A stretch of DNA of 64,000 bases. Origin: Talinum fruticosum. Lineage: Eukaryota > Streptophyta > Magnoliopsida > Caryophyllales > Talinaceae. The stretch is from positions 2,881,501 to 2,945,500 of the forward strand of contig JAITYX010000062.1 in the NCBI GenBank assembly GCA_021018815.1, written 5' to 3'. The first letter of the stretch is position 1; every line of letters begins with the position of its first letter. This document shows, piece after piece, positions 24,016 through 36,273 of the stretch. A program made the position numbers and the translations under genes. The notes beneath the pieces were generated by a model. That model had not been told where the DNA came from. It saw only the letters and a program-made list of their open reading frames with translations, and did no database searches.

Positions 24016-25616
24016 TTTGCGATATACTTATCATTTACCCTTTGCATAATAAAGAAGGTCATAGGCAATAGTATTTTGTGTGGATGTAATTCATGGAAGA
24101 ATCAATAATAGATGCAGACTAACATGAAATAATATGAACTTATTAAAATGGTATTGTTAATTATGCCATATACTGTAGTTAATTGCCGGTCAACTCGTGA
24201 CGGTCTTGACCAGCTTGATTCCAATAGTTACACACTAGTTTGATTTCCAATTCCGATATTATATATATGAGTTTATACTTCAAAGAATATTTCCAATATA
24301 TTTTGTGGGTACAAAAACATATATAAACGTTTATGTGTTCCTCTCACATAGAGGATTTCCATTGACTTGGGTACGTACAAGATCATAAGTTGTAATTAAA
24401 CTTGAGGAATATATGCTTAACTTGAAGTGAAAATGCGATAACGAATAGATCTATCAGTTTAATTAGGTGAGGATTCTTTCTTTGGTTCACAAGTTTACGT
24501 TAAAATCTTGTTAGGTTGCACCAAATTTCAGTTATATATGGTTCTTAACTAACTTGCAAGCCAATTGATAAAGTGGGTGAAGGCATATGCACTCTAAAAT
24601 TTATGATGTATGTAACTTGACATATATAACTTCATTAAAATAATAATAGAGTTTCAACAGACCAATTATTCCGATTTTGGGGTTATTGGGCAAATGTGTC
24701 AAACTTGGTATTTATTTTTTATGAACGAACCCCTATTTTATCAATTATTTTACTTTTATTTCTTTGAATTTTAAATTAAATTATAAAAAACAAATAAAAA
24801 CATACATAAAATCAGCTAATTACTGGTTAAAAAGTCATACAGTGGCATACTTAAATACTTTAATCAAATTTAATAGTATTTAAAGTTAACGAAAAACTTC
24901 ATAGTATTTTTGAATAAATTGAAAATTTTAAGGGCATCATTGACTAAGATTTTCAAACTTTAAGGATATATATTTTTAGTGTCCCACTACCGAATCGAGG
25001 TACATTTGACTTGTTGGAATGCTAACATAGTAGGGGTTTATCATAAAAAAGAGTAATCATCGGCCGCGTACAATAAATCTATCTTCATATCTTCATTTTT
25101 GTGAGTCAAACATACCTCACCAGTTTAGTAGTAGGAGAGGTACTGAGTACTATTTTATGTTTGGATTTTTACTATCCAACACCCTAAAATTGAAATTATT
25201 ATTTTCAAAAAACCCATAAGAATATTGATGATAGAGGTACGTGAAAAAGGTTCATCACCCCGTTTTTCTTGACAGATACTCTCACTGATCAACTTAAGGA
25301 GTCTTTCTCTAAGGCTCTTAATTATCATGTATTTTTCTCTCTCATTTTCTTATCTTTTACCCTAAACTTAACGTACCCCACAGCGAAAAGCAAAGCATGG
25401 CGAGTGGGGTGTTAATTTGTTCGAGTGTAATTGTAGAAAGTTTGCTAATATGTTGTAGTTAAAGAGTTTATGGGCATTGGGGGGGTTGAAAGAAATAACA
25501 CACCAAACAAGTCTACTATAATGCCTTAATTAGATTTTGATATTCTACTAACTTCAGTTACCATCTCATTATATCCACCAGTCCTGGATGCACCCATTTT
25601 GGGTGACGGGGAAGAG

Positions 25617-25932
25617 ATCGTTGGGTCTATTGATCCAACCTTTAAAATCATCCCTTAATGAGCTAATATTTCACCTTATCAATTGTTTTTAAATATGCCA
25701 CTTGGTTGAAGTGATTTTAAAAATATTTTAAAAATAAAAAAATAAAAAGTTTGACTTCAATTTCAAAAATTTAACTGCTCTGCTACCATGTCATCACATG
25801 ATTTGAGTTATAATAACCCTAACTTAATGGCATACTAAAAATAATAAATAAGGTGAAATGTTAAATTATTAAAAATTTATAAAGATTGAATTAATGATAT
25901 TCAATATCACAAAGGTTGGATTAATATCATCC
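25617..25932. mobile_element. Candidate MITE with imperfect inverted ends
   Basis: TAATATTTCACCTTAT at 25664 is mirrored by ATAAGGTGAAATGTTA ending at 25863. Outside that, ATCCAACCTTT near 25633 is mirrored by AAAGGTTGGAT near 25912. The interior is AT-rich and non-coding. The superfamily is not assigned. Confidence 0.5.
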
Positions 25933-27045
25933 AAAAACCCTACAAAATATGCATTGTTTTAGTGGTATTTTTATATGGGTTTCAAATAATAAAAGCATAA
26001 AAGTTTGTTTGTTTGTTTGATGCATGTACATGTGAAAACCAACATGCCATGTCTGCATTAGATTGAGGAGAAATGATGTAATGATTGGAATATATAATAT
26101 TTGAATGGATCAATGTAGAATTGAAATTATTCCTAAAATTATAGTTGATTGTATTATATGTAATTGTTCTTGATTACAAGATGGCAATTGGGCATCGTGG
26201 TCCTATTAATATTATTGACAGTATGAATTGATGGAATTCTTATAATATTTCTTTTTTTTTTTTTAGTCTGATGTTCAGTGACGAATTTAGAGATTTTACT
26301 TAATAATATCTATTTTTTATTTTTTAAAAATATTTATAAGTAAATTAATCTTATGGGTATTCTATTCACTCTAGCTGTTAAAGTTATAAATTTTCATGGG
26401 ATTTTTACATTAAACTTTTAATATTTTTTTCGGCTAACTTTGTCCACCATTGCCCGTAAGGCAGCGCCACCATGCTGATGTTTCATAATTAATTATACAG
26501 ATGTCAGTTATATTTTTGCGCTTATTTATCTGGACAACAAAATATTTGTTTTGAATTTACATTTTGCTACAAATCATGACCAACAAGTGCCTGTATACAT
26601 TTCACACAGCTAGTTAGCTAGGTCATATTTCATTTAGATATAAAGATTTATAAGTAAAGTTTTGTAAAAAATTGTAAGTAAAATTATAAGGAATTGTAAG
26701 ATAATTGTAAAATTAGTTATAAAAAGGTGTGAAAAACGGTAAACAAATGTTAAAAGTTATAAAAAATTGTAAAAAATGTCCGAAAAATATCTGAATCCAT
26801 TAACTGTGAATAATCTCTAAACTTAACCGGACTCAAATTGGGACTACGTGCCTATTCAAATCCATAATATGTACAGGTTGCAGCCACCAGCAGAATTTAG
26901 TACCTATTGTAATTTATGACAGTGACACAACAATAGCTACCATGCAACTATAAAGTACAAGTCATTTACAGTTGGTTAAACCGCGTGAATGCTAGACTGT
27001 GTTTGGGTTGGGCGTGGTTTGACTATAATCTTAGATTGTATTATA

Positions 27046-27307
27046 CTTCTTTTATAATATAATTTTTTTCATTAATTTTTTTATTTTATAATAACTGTTG
27101 TTTTTTAATTTTAATGACATTAATAATTTATTTACTAATTTTATCTTTATTCACTGTTTGTTGTTCTCTTATTTTTTTCATGAATATCTTCATTTTTAAT
27201 AAACTTTGAGTTAACTTAGTCTTTTGACATTAATTTAATATAAATTTTATATATTTTTTAATATTTTCGTACAATTTAAAATGATAAATGTTATAGAATG
27301 GAGGAAG
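27046..27307. mobile_element. Stowaway-like MITE
   Basis: About 260 bp between TA dinucleotides (27044-27045 and 27308-27309). The left end CTTCTTTTATAATAT and the right end, read in reverse as CTTCCTCCATTCTATAAC, are the imperfect Stowaway (Tc1/mariner-type) inverted ends. The interior is AT-rich. Confidence 0.6.
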
Positions 27308-30300
27308 TAATTCCTTTTTTAAGCTTCCTGACACGAGAACACATCAAATTTTGGGAAATGGTTGTTGAGATTTTTCAAAGGTTGAGCTCCTTTCAGTGTC
27401 GCTCATTAATCCATTTTGTTTTTCGTCCTCGCTATTCAAGATCCTACACCGGCATGCCCTATGAGTATCTTCCCTACTGGAAGGAAAATTTTTTACTTTT
27501 TTTTTCTTTTTTATCAAAAAGGAGACTTTACATTGATTGTTTTAAGTCAAGAGGCTCCTTCTAGTTGCTTAGAATGCCTCATTAATCTTTCACAACTCTT
27601 TCTGTAGTTTGTTTACAATGAAAATTCAGGGAAGTGATTTTTTTCTTTTTAAAATATAACAAAATAAATGAGAAATTATTTTCTTAAAATCGTACAAAAA
27701 GTTAAAATAAGATTTGTAAGTTAACCTTCTTATAAATGAGAAATTAAATACCCAATTAAATTGGTCCTTTTTAGTTTAAATGAATCAAAATAAATTATCA
27801 TTTCAACTTATTTATAGAATTATTTTAGTTTATCTAACCAATGCAAGCTTGACTCAGAAAAAAAAAAAAAACCAATGCAAGCTTTAACCGCCTCGAATTG
27901 ATCACGCACAATTTTTTTTTTTTTACTAAAAACAAACAATGAAAAAGGTGTTTCATCTACGCCTAGATAGAGTTGGATAATAAGTTTATATTCATTAGAA
28001 TTTATACGGATTGAAAAATGCTGATATGAACCTACCCATTTATTAAATGGGTTGAATTTTTAACTTGTATTATTTTAATTTTTTAAACGAATTGACCTGA
28101 AATTGACCCTTCATCCATTTACTTCAAGTTCAAGCTACGTAAATATCTATTTACCTGTTTAACATTATCGGTTAAAACAAAATAATAAAATAAGAAATAA
28201 TCCTTGAATCTCATTCATTATTACAAGGCCATTTTGCATACTTCATACATTTAAAAACATACATCCTCTATTATAAACATATAAGAAGCCTTTGATTTTC
28301 AAATTTGTATTTCCCCTAGTGCTCCCATTTTCAAAATTCATATATATGTTTTTTATTTTAATTTTTAAAAATAAATGGGTTAAACATGTTATTGTCGTGT
28401 CAATAATCACAACCTCGAACATAACCCAATTGACTAAAGGGATTGAAAATCTCTACCAAAAACGCCTAACTTTATATCGATAATCATGTCGAGTAAGCTT
28501 TCCGAACTTCACACCTAAAGTCAATTTCAGCTTGATCTATAAAATTTTATAAAATAAGATTTAAAACTTCCCAACCCCCAAATGAGTTCATTGATAACAT
28601 AGCACATTCCCAGGATTTGGAGCACTACTATTTTCATTACCCTATATATTCTTTTAGGAAAGTATTGTTTTACACTTTATGATTTGAAACTTTTATAATA
28701 TCATTATCGAGCCAAATAATTTAATTTCCCTATCCTATTTTCTTATCTTTTATTTTCTTTTCTTTTTTTGTGAAGATGACATCTTCTAGAAGTGCTCCAT
28801 GTAGAATGAGATAGTGACAAGTCGTAATTTTATATCAAAAAGTAACATTTATTTTAGGACAATAATGATATTATTTTGGATGGAAGTAGTAATAACATCC
28901 TTTTGTAGGGATCTAGATGTTATATTGCAAAAAAAAAACAAAAAAAAACCCTAAAATAGTGCAATTACTACAAGTTGATTGTTTTATTGTATCATTGGAG
29001 ATATAAAGTGAAAATGCAACTTCCCTCCATATTATTTACGTCCACACATTGTTAAGCATCAATTATATACGTAATGTACATCACTTCAAATTATATATTC
29101 AATTCAATTGTGTGACTTTTTAATATTTTTTGGAGACATTTTTATTCTTTGCTCAAGCATGCAAGCAAAGTAATTCCAAGAATATTTACTTAAGCGTATA
29201 AAATATTTATTCAGTAGGCCAGGTTGGCAAATATTTGTTTGCCTTCAAGTTGTCCCACTTGGAAAAACATTTTTAAATATGGTCTTAAATTTTTTGTTTA
29301 AATTTTAAATTTAGATGCGTGATTATTTTAAAATTTTCTAATGTCTGAATCAGATTTTGAATTTAATTTTGTTTTATTATTCGACCCAAAAATATTAGAT
29401 GTCAATATCCGTATTTTAGACATTTTTCACTTTACCCAATTTAATGATAACGGGTGCAAAACAATCTAGGGATGACGATAGGGATGGTGATAGGTCAGGT
29501 GTGCATCGGGGTTCACTTGGACGCAAATCTATTTATTTTATTTACAATAATATCCGTAATACCCTATTAGACCCAAACTCAATCTGGATATGTGGGTTTG
29601 TGAAATTTGTACTCATACCTGGTGGTTTGCTCGATCCATAGGTCCTTAACGGGTTTTTAATGGGTCCGAGCTTTATTATTTTTTTCCTGTTTAATATCAT
29701 TTTACATTTGCAAGTAATTTTCCAACATATAACATCTTAAAATACATGTCCAAAATTACATATTTTAAGGCACATATCACAATATTGAGAGAGACGAGCT
29801 ACTGAGTGAGAGAGACAGAGAGAAAGAGAGAGGCACAGAAGATTGAGTGAGAGTTATCTGAGAGCGAGAGGCAATCGCAAAGAGTTTAATAAAAGTGAGC
29901 GATAGAGAGCAAGTACAGGCAAGTTGCAGAAATAATTTTAGTGTTCAATCTTCAATAATTTTACTTAGCCATATTTTCTTAAAAAACAAATAGTTTTGAA
30001 ACCTAAATGCATGAGTCAAGTCTAGGTCCTAGCTTTCTAGACTCATATATGATCCAAATAACTTTGACCCACATCTGATTCAGATCTATCAAATCTAATT
30101 TTTTTGAATTCAAACATAATTAAATAGATCGGGTTCAAAATCAACTGCTATTTCTAGCGCAACCTGCTTGTGGTAACTTTTTTTCTTTTATATTTTTTGA
30201 GGGTTAAGTACTCAATTAAGGTACCCAGTGACCTAGGTTAAGAGAAGGACAATAATCTTCTGTCCTTCCTGTTATTGTATTTAAATTGGCAATATAGTAC

Positions 30301-30465
30301 ACTGAGATACGGTCATCAAATAAAGTGCTCTAACACTTTCATTGGAAATGTATGTTTCCAACTCTCAAGCAAGGTGTTTTTTTAATAGTGTATAAGACGA
30401 TAAAGTTTATATAAGTGGAATTTAAATTTAAATTTAAGGTAAGAATTTTTGAAATTTCACTAAGG

Positions 30466-30655
30466 GTTGGTTTATAAGAAATGATATTTATACAAATATT
30501 TATAATTATTTTCAGTTTATTTCAATTCATTTTATATTAACAATTAACTATTCAAACTCATTTCAGCTAATAATTTCAATTCATTTCAGTTATAAGAGAT
30601 GATTTTAACAACCATTTTAAACAGTAATAATTGAAATAATATTCGTATTCCAAGC
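30466..30655 (+). mobile_element. Small MITE family, copy 1
   Basis: It matches the reverse complement of 34035-34285. Shared blocks include GTTTAT-AGAAATG, TTATTTCAATTCATTTTAT and ATGATTTTAACAA. The TTTCAATTCATTTCAG word is repeated inside. No coding capacity. Confidence 0.55.
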
Positions 30656-30960
30656 AATTTTCTTTATCTTAATTTAAAATAAAAACGTAAAATAAAGCTA
30701 GAAAGATTTTTGGGGCAGTCAAATTGATAATTGAGATGTTGGACTAAGGCACGTTTCTATAAATTGATTGGAAGCAAATGTTACTTTTTGGAACAACTCG
30801 TGGATAAGTTTTCATAAGTGATGACTTTTGCCGTCAAGCAACTACTAACTGTAAAACATGCTCTCAAGTTTCCAATCCAATTTTTTTTATGGCTTTAAAT
30901 AATTACTAATTCCAAGCAAAACACATGCACCTTGCACTTTGCAATTATTTAATGCCGTTA

Positions 30961-31230
30961 TTCTTTCCGTTTCAAAATACATGTACTTTTAAGATTATGA
31001 GGAAAATCGAGGAAATATAAAATTCATGATAAATTTTATCTTAAAAGACCAAGTTATCCTTTATATTTCATTAAAAATGAAGAAAATTAATGAAAAAAAG
31101 AGAAACAAAGCAATTAATAAAGACAAAATTGGTAAACTAATAATTAATATGTCATTAAAATTGTAACGTCACAAATATTATGAAACGACAAAAGTTAGTT
31201 AAAGTAACATATATTTTAAAACGGAGGGAG
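30961..31230. mobile_element. Stowaway MITE
   Basis: A 270-bp element flanked by TA (30959-30960, 31231-31232). The left end TTCTTTCCGTTTCAAAATAC and the right end, in reverse CTCCCTCCGTTTTAAAATAT, are the hallmark CTCCCTCCG inverted ends of Stowaway elements. No coding capacity; it would have depended on a Tc1/mariner transposase encoded elsewhere. Confidence 0.85.
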
Positions 31231-31570
31231 TATTATTTTTAACCCGGAATGTGTGAGAAAAAATAAACTCAAATATGGATTATCGAATTAGGAGCCTTCA
31301 CACATTTACTTATAAAATCAATTTTCAATTTAAAATTATACCATTAGTTTTAGTTCTCTTTGGTCCAATCAGGGTTGATCTATTTTTTATTAAAAATAAG
31401 TCGATTTAAATTTCATTGAAAATATGAGAAGGTTTTCCTTGTGTATGAGTCCATTTTTGGATAAGTGAGGGCCGATACTCCACGCCATTTTGTGAGCCAA
31501 TTTTCTCTCTCACAATCTCATACTTCACAATGCAATGCTTATCATTTTAGTTTAGCTATGCTTATTAGAT

Positions 31571-32790
31571 CTGTCAACTTGAACGGATGGGTTAAATACG
31601 GATAGAATATATTTGGATTTAAGTAAAATACGGATTGGGTGTATTTTGGATTCAAGTAAAATACGGGAGGTTGTATATCGGGTTATACAGGTTTCGAGTC
31701 GACCCAATGGGTTGATACTCGCCTTTTCTATCAGCTATTTTTCTTTTTTTAATTATAAAAATCCAACATATTTTTGCTTAAAATTGTCCATAATTTTACG
31801 AAAAAGTATAGTATTTGTATTTCTAAAAAGAATATTAAAAAATATTCAAACTTTCTTTAAGATATTCATGTGAACACCCTATTGAGTCGAGCGGCTTACC
31901 GCTTGATCCGTTTAAATAAGGCCAATGAATGGTTAGGTTAATAATGGGTTGAATAATAATGACTTGTTCTATTAATGATTCGTTTAAGGTTCCGATGTTT
32001 ATTTCACCTCTTATATTACACTAAGTAGGTCTATATACATATTTACTCGCATTTTAAACAGATCGAGAAAGAGTTGACTTGGGTAAGTATAACCGACCTA
32101 TTTTATTCACTAGTAAAAATTTGACTTTGTTTTAACCCGACCCATTGTCCATCCTAGGCGCTATGGTTCAATTACGGTTAGAATAGTTTCAAATAAATAA
32201 GAACTACAGATTTACAATAAACTAAAATTATTATTTTTAATTATAACATCAAAATTTTACATCATTATAGTAATATTATTTCTACAAAATAAAAATATAT
32301 TATTTTAAGATGTGACTAATTCACTGCATCAAAAATACAATAGTAAATAACTTGTGCACTTTGACTATTTTTAATATATCATGCCATTTAAATCCAAACA
32401 TTTATTTATTGAAATTAATTATGTATAATTTTTTTATATAATTATTTTTTATGAGAAAGAAGTTAGAGAAATAAAATATTAGTCTTCGTTTGTAAATGAT
32501 CGCAATAAATCCGTAACGTCTCTCCAAATGATGTGATAGGATAAATAACCATTGTTAAAAGAGTGGTAAAGTGAAAGAAAAATCATATATTCGTATAAAA
32601 CATTTAATCAACAAGTCACAAAGGTAAAATTATTGTTTTTATTACCTTGATCCAAAAGGGTCGAACGGGTTTGGGTTGGGTTTGACTAACTAATTTGCGG
32701 ATTTTTCGGGTTTGGGACAAAAAATCGTATCCAAAACTCAAAATTTTGGGCAAATTTGAGTCGGGTCGGTTTTACCGGATCTATTTATTA
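31571..32790 (-). repeat. Dispersed 1.3 kb repeat, copy B (inverted relative to copy A)
   Basis: The reverse complement aligns with 6565-7867. Short similar ends are visible: TTAGATCTG on the left (31565-31573) and, read in reverse from the right, ATAGATCCGG. They may be degenerate terminal inverted repeats. The right end carries GGGTTTGGGTTGGGTTTGAC and GTCGGGTCGGTTTTACCGG. No protein domain. Confidence 0.75.
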
Positions 32791-35436
32791 TGGACCAACC
32801 TTCTAACGCACAACTTTTTTTGAGAAAAGAAAAAGAAAACTCAAAATTCACCCGCCTAGTTGCACTCTGCTAGGGGATGTCTTGCGCACCTTTCTTCTAC
32901 GCCTACGTGTTGTGCACAAAGCAAGCCAAAGTTGTCCCGCCCAGTTGCACTTTAATGGACCGTGAGCTCAAGGTTGTGGGTGCTCTAATCCTTGACCCTG
33001 CTCCCTTTCTTATATACTTTATAGAATTTACTGAGGCATTTTCGTATAAGATTCACAACTTTTATTATAGTTCCAAAACGTATAGTAGAGCATCCGTTTT
33101 TCAAATGTAAGAAACTTACGAGGCCTATTGAACTTTTTAAAATATTAGCAACTACAATATATGTGTTGTTTAACAAAGAGCTTTCAGAATTTTTTTTTTT
33201 TTTTTTGGGACCAATTAGTTGTTTGACTTTGGAAAAAAAACTGAGTTGTTTGATGAAGAATTTTTGTCCTAAAAAGCTTCTTTTTTTTTTTTTTTTTTGT
33301 AAAAAGCTATTTAGAATAGCTTTTGACAAGGGCTTTTAATATTTGTGATAAATTACTACATTGTCCTCATAACTTTAATAAAATTAAATCAAATGTTGTT
33401 AAAAAATAAAATTTTACTTTTTTAATATTTTCTAAATTTTAACAAATAATTTTTGTTACTAGTATATCATAACAAATAAAAAATTTTATCGTACAAATTT
33501 TAAATATATATTAAAAAATTAAGACAGTAATAAATAAAATAATTTTATAATAAAAATTGGGTAATAATAAAAATATAATTTTATATATAACATAATGCTT
33601 TGTCCATATTAAGAAGAAACAGAAATTTCATAAAAAGTTATAATATTTAAAATAAATAATTAAATTGAACTATGAGCATAAATGTAATTTTACTAAACTG
33701 ATTTGTGATAAACAACTAATTTTACCAAATACCTTTTTGTTCACAAAAACTAATGCAACAAGTTAAATCAAACATCTAATACGTACAAAAACTAACAACT
33801 AATAACTAATACAAACAACTAACAGATAATTGTCAAACATGATCAACATACAAAAATGGCCCAGTCCTAATTAGATCACTTTACAATCCAAAAAGGAGAA
33901 AAAAATTTTTTGCAGGATTTTTGCTCACTTTCATAAAAAGAGAGGAAAAAAAGGTGAGTATACTAACAAGTCATGTACAATCAAAGGAGACTTTTTACAA
34001 TTGTACATCTAAAATCTCATAATGGACATGACTCTCAAATAGATTATATAAATGATATGTTCAAAATAATTGTTAAAATCAGCGGTTATAATTATTATAG
34101 GTTAAATGAGTTTAAATGAACTAAGATGATTAGTTGTTATATCTTTTATGAGCAAAAATATTTAACTATTATAGATGAAATAAGTTGAAATGATTAGTCT
34201 GTTATAATTGAAATAAAATGAAAAAAGTTAAAATGAGTTAAAAGTTATAAATAAATGTATAAACGACATTTCGAATAAACTCTAAAGTTATTAAGCTACA
34301 AAATCATAGAACTCAACTTCAAATTTGCGGATGCAATACACTAAAAACCATCCGCATAATTCATAATAGAATCGTTTGAAAGTTAGAAGTAACAATTGAG
34401 ACTCCAAAAATGTTGAAATAGATAATTTAAAAAACTTGGAGTAATTTATTACTTGTACAAGTTAACTTGTACTAACCCCTAGAAGAGAGAAACCAAAAAC
34501 CAACCTTTACAAGTAGAGAAAAATTAAACGCAAAAAGAGTAAAAGACGTATGTGATTACTAGGAGAACAAACATCAACCTTAACGAATTGATAAAAAAAT
34601 TCAAACAAGAGCGAAATATGCTACAATTTTACGAGTATTGAACCAACAATGTTTGTCTTTCAACCATACAACTATACAAGAGCTTGTACATTCCAACTCG
34701 CAAGATACCTTAATCCTCATTTAGACAATTACGCCTTCCTATAACCTTGTAATCTCTCTTATGTTTTTAGGGTCTGTTTGACTTTATAGGAAAAATAACA
34801 TTTATTTATATTTTATATTCTTTTATGTTCGTTTATGGTCTTTTTATATTCGTTTCTTATTAGCCACTCATTTCCGTTCATTTATGTTCATTTCTACTTG
34901 TTTTATATTTGTTTATGTTCGTCTATGTTCGTTTCTATTTATGTGTATTTTATATGTAAGTTCGAATCGACTCTCAACTGTGTTTGTAAAATTTGAATTC
35001 AGATTAACTCGGATTCGGAGATATTCATCCAAAGTTGCATGTCTAAGCCTTATTGAATTACTAATTGAGATACCCAAACTAGATTCAAACGTATACTTGG
35101 AAGTGTGAGTTCAAACTTAGTCCACTAAATATTCGAATTTGTCATTCAAAGTTTTGAAAATTCCTATTGATATTGTATTTGCGATCAAATTAGGACGTAA
35201 TATGTTGATGTCTGGATATTGTTGTTCAATATTTTTCATAAAAAATTTCACAGGTTTCTGGACTAAAATTATACATGAACTCGATCATTATCCAATGTTA
35301 GACCTTGTTTTCTAAATCTAAATTGTTTGCGGCTCAAACTGTTAGACCCAAATCAAACTTAAATTCAATTTAGACAAAGCTAATAATCAAATTTAGTATT
35401 ACGTTAGAGCCTTCAGGATCGAACAAATTCAAATAA
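32791..35436. other. AT-rich non-coding region with MITE-like remnants
   Basis: No gene recognised. The segment at about 33120-33860 has the composition of hAT-type MITEs (AGCTTTTGACAAG, ATTAGTTGTTT words and long T runs), but I could not pair its ends. The TTAGGGTCTGTTTGACTTTA block near 34768 resembles another hAT MITE end. T and A homopolymers of 15 or more lie at 33191-33207 and 33281-33298. Confidence 0.4.
34035..34285 (-). mobile_element. Small MITE family, copy 2
   Basis: Inverted copy of 30466-30655, somewhat longer; see that entry for the shared blocks. Confidence 0.55.
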
Positions 35437-36273
35437 TCATGTGGGGACGGATTTTGTGATTTTACTAATACTAACAATATGGACCATCCAGTCTGAAATA
35501 GAGCAAGCATTAAAGAAGGAAAACCCAGATAATGAATAGTGAGAGACTAATTTGGTGGCAGTGGTTAGTTCCAAGAGGCAGTCTAGTGGGGCATACTTCC
35601 CTTGTCCAGTTTGGTTTCGATTCGATCTACTCCTCTGCTTTGCTGACCCCCAACCCCAATACCAGTGGCCACCATACAATTACCAGCTCAAGAGCAGAGG
35701 AGAGAGAGAAAGAGAAAGACAGCCCCACCCCCACACCCACCTAATGGACGGGAAGAAGGAAGGACGATTGCCTTTGCCTTTACCTTTACATGGAAGTCAA
35801 ATACACCCCCTAAAATACAAACAAATCCCACCCCACCAATCTCTCTCCTCCTCGATATTTCCTCTGAGTTTGAAATCCCTTGAATAAAACAGCAGGTGCT
35901 GCAGCAACAACAAACCCATAGACAAATCGTACTCAAACATCATTCCTATTCCTTACTTTCCTCCGCTACCAAAATTCCTTTTTACCGCCAAAAGTGCCAG
36001 AGCGGGAAAAATAAATAAAAACAAAACCCGTCAAAACCCAGATTAAAAGCAATGTCTAGCTACAATAATTCAACAGAGAGAGAGAGAGAAGAGAGAGAGA
36101 GGAAGCTATATATACTGCAAGACCACTGCAACTCACATGTGAAACTGCCCATTAAACCCTGTAATTTCTTTTTCCTTCTAAACTTTCCTTTTCCCCTCCA
36201 TTTCCTTTTCTATACCCACTACTCTATATATGTTGTCCTAATTGACTACTTCATTCTTCGCTCTGAGGTTAAG
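35437..36273 (+). promoter_or_regulatory. Promoter and 5' UTR of the conserved gene
   Basis: TATATATA lies at 36107-36114, about 160 bp before the start codon, just after a GA repeat (36075-36100). This fits a plant core promoter with transcription starting near 36140. A second TATATA at 36225-36230 is too near the ATG to be the likely one. The presumed leader is pyrimidine-rich (36165-36210) and carries one tiny upstream frame, ATG-TTG-TCC-TAA at 36230-36241. Further upstream 35690-35760 is GA- and C-rich. No other gene is seen in this interval. Confidence 0.5.

Larger units (their letters stand above)
24016..31570. other. Long AT-rich non-coding region with several MITEs
   Basis: Apart from the MITEs listed separately I see no gene. 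The frame at 27298-27564 overlaps the end of a MITE and has no family match. The stretches at 28000-28160 and 29440-30150 are rich in GGGT/ACCC words like those of the dispersed repeat at 6565 and 31571, so they may be decayed relatives. A GA-rich tract lies at 29788-29870. A Stowaway-like remnant may lie at about 28655-28900, with an ATAATATCATTAT match between its halves. Confidence 0.45.

Noticed and set aside
27298..27564. Open frame of 88 codons
   Set aside because: Starts inside the right end of a Stowaway-like MITE; no family match and no splice or promoter context.
29830..29860. Similarity to miR156 (ACAGAAGATTGAGTGAG)
   Set aside because: Several mismatches to miR156 and no complementary arm nearby; sits in a GA-rich tract.
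36052..36273. Upstream in-frame ATG at 36052 for the conserved gene
   Set aside because: It lies before the TATA box and gives GA-repeat-encoded residues; the ATG at 36274 gives a good signal peptide and matches the family start.
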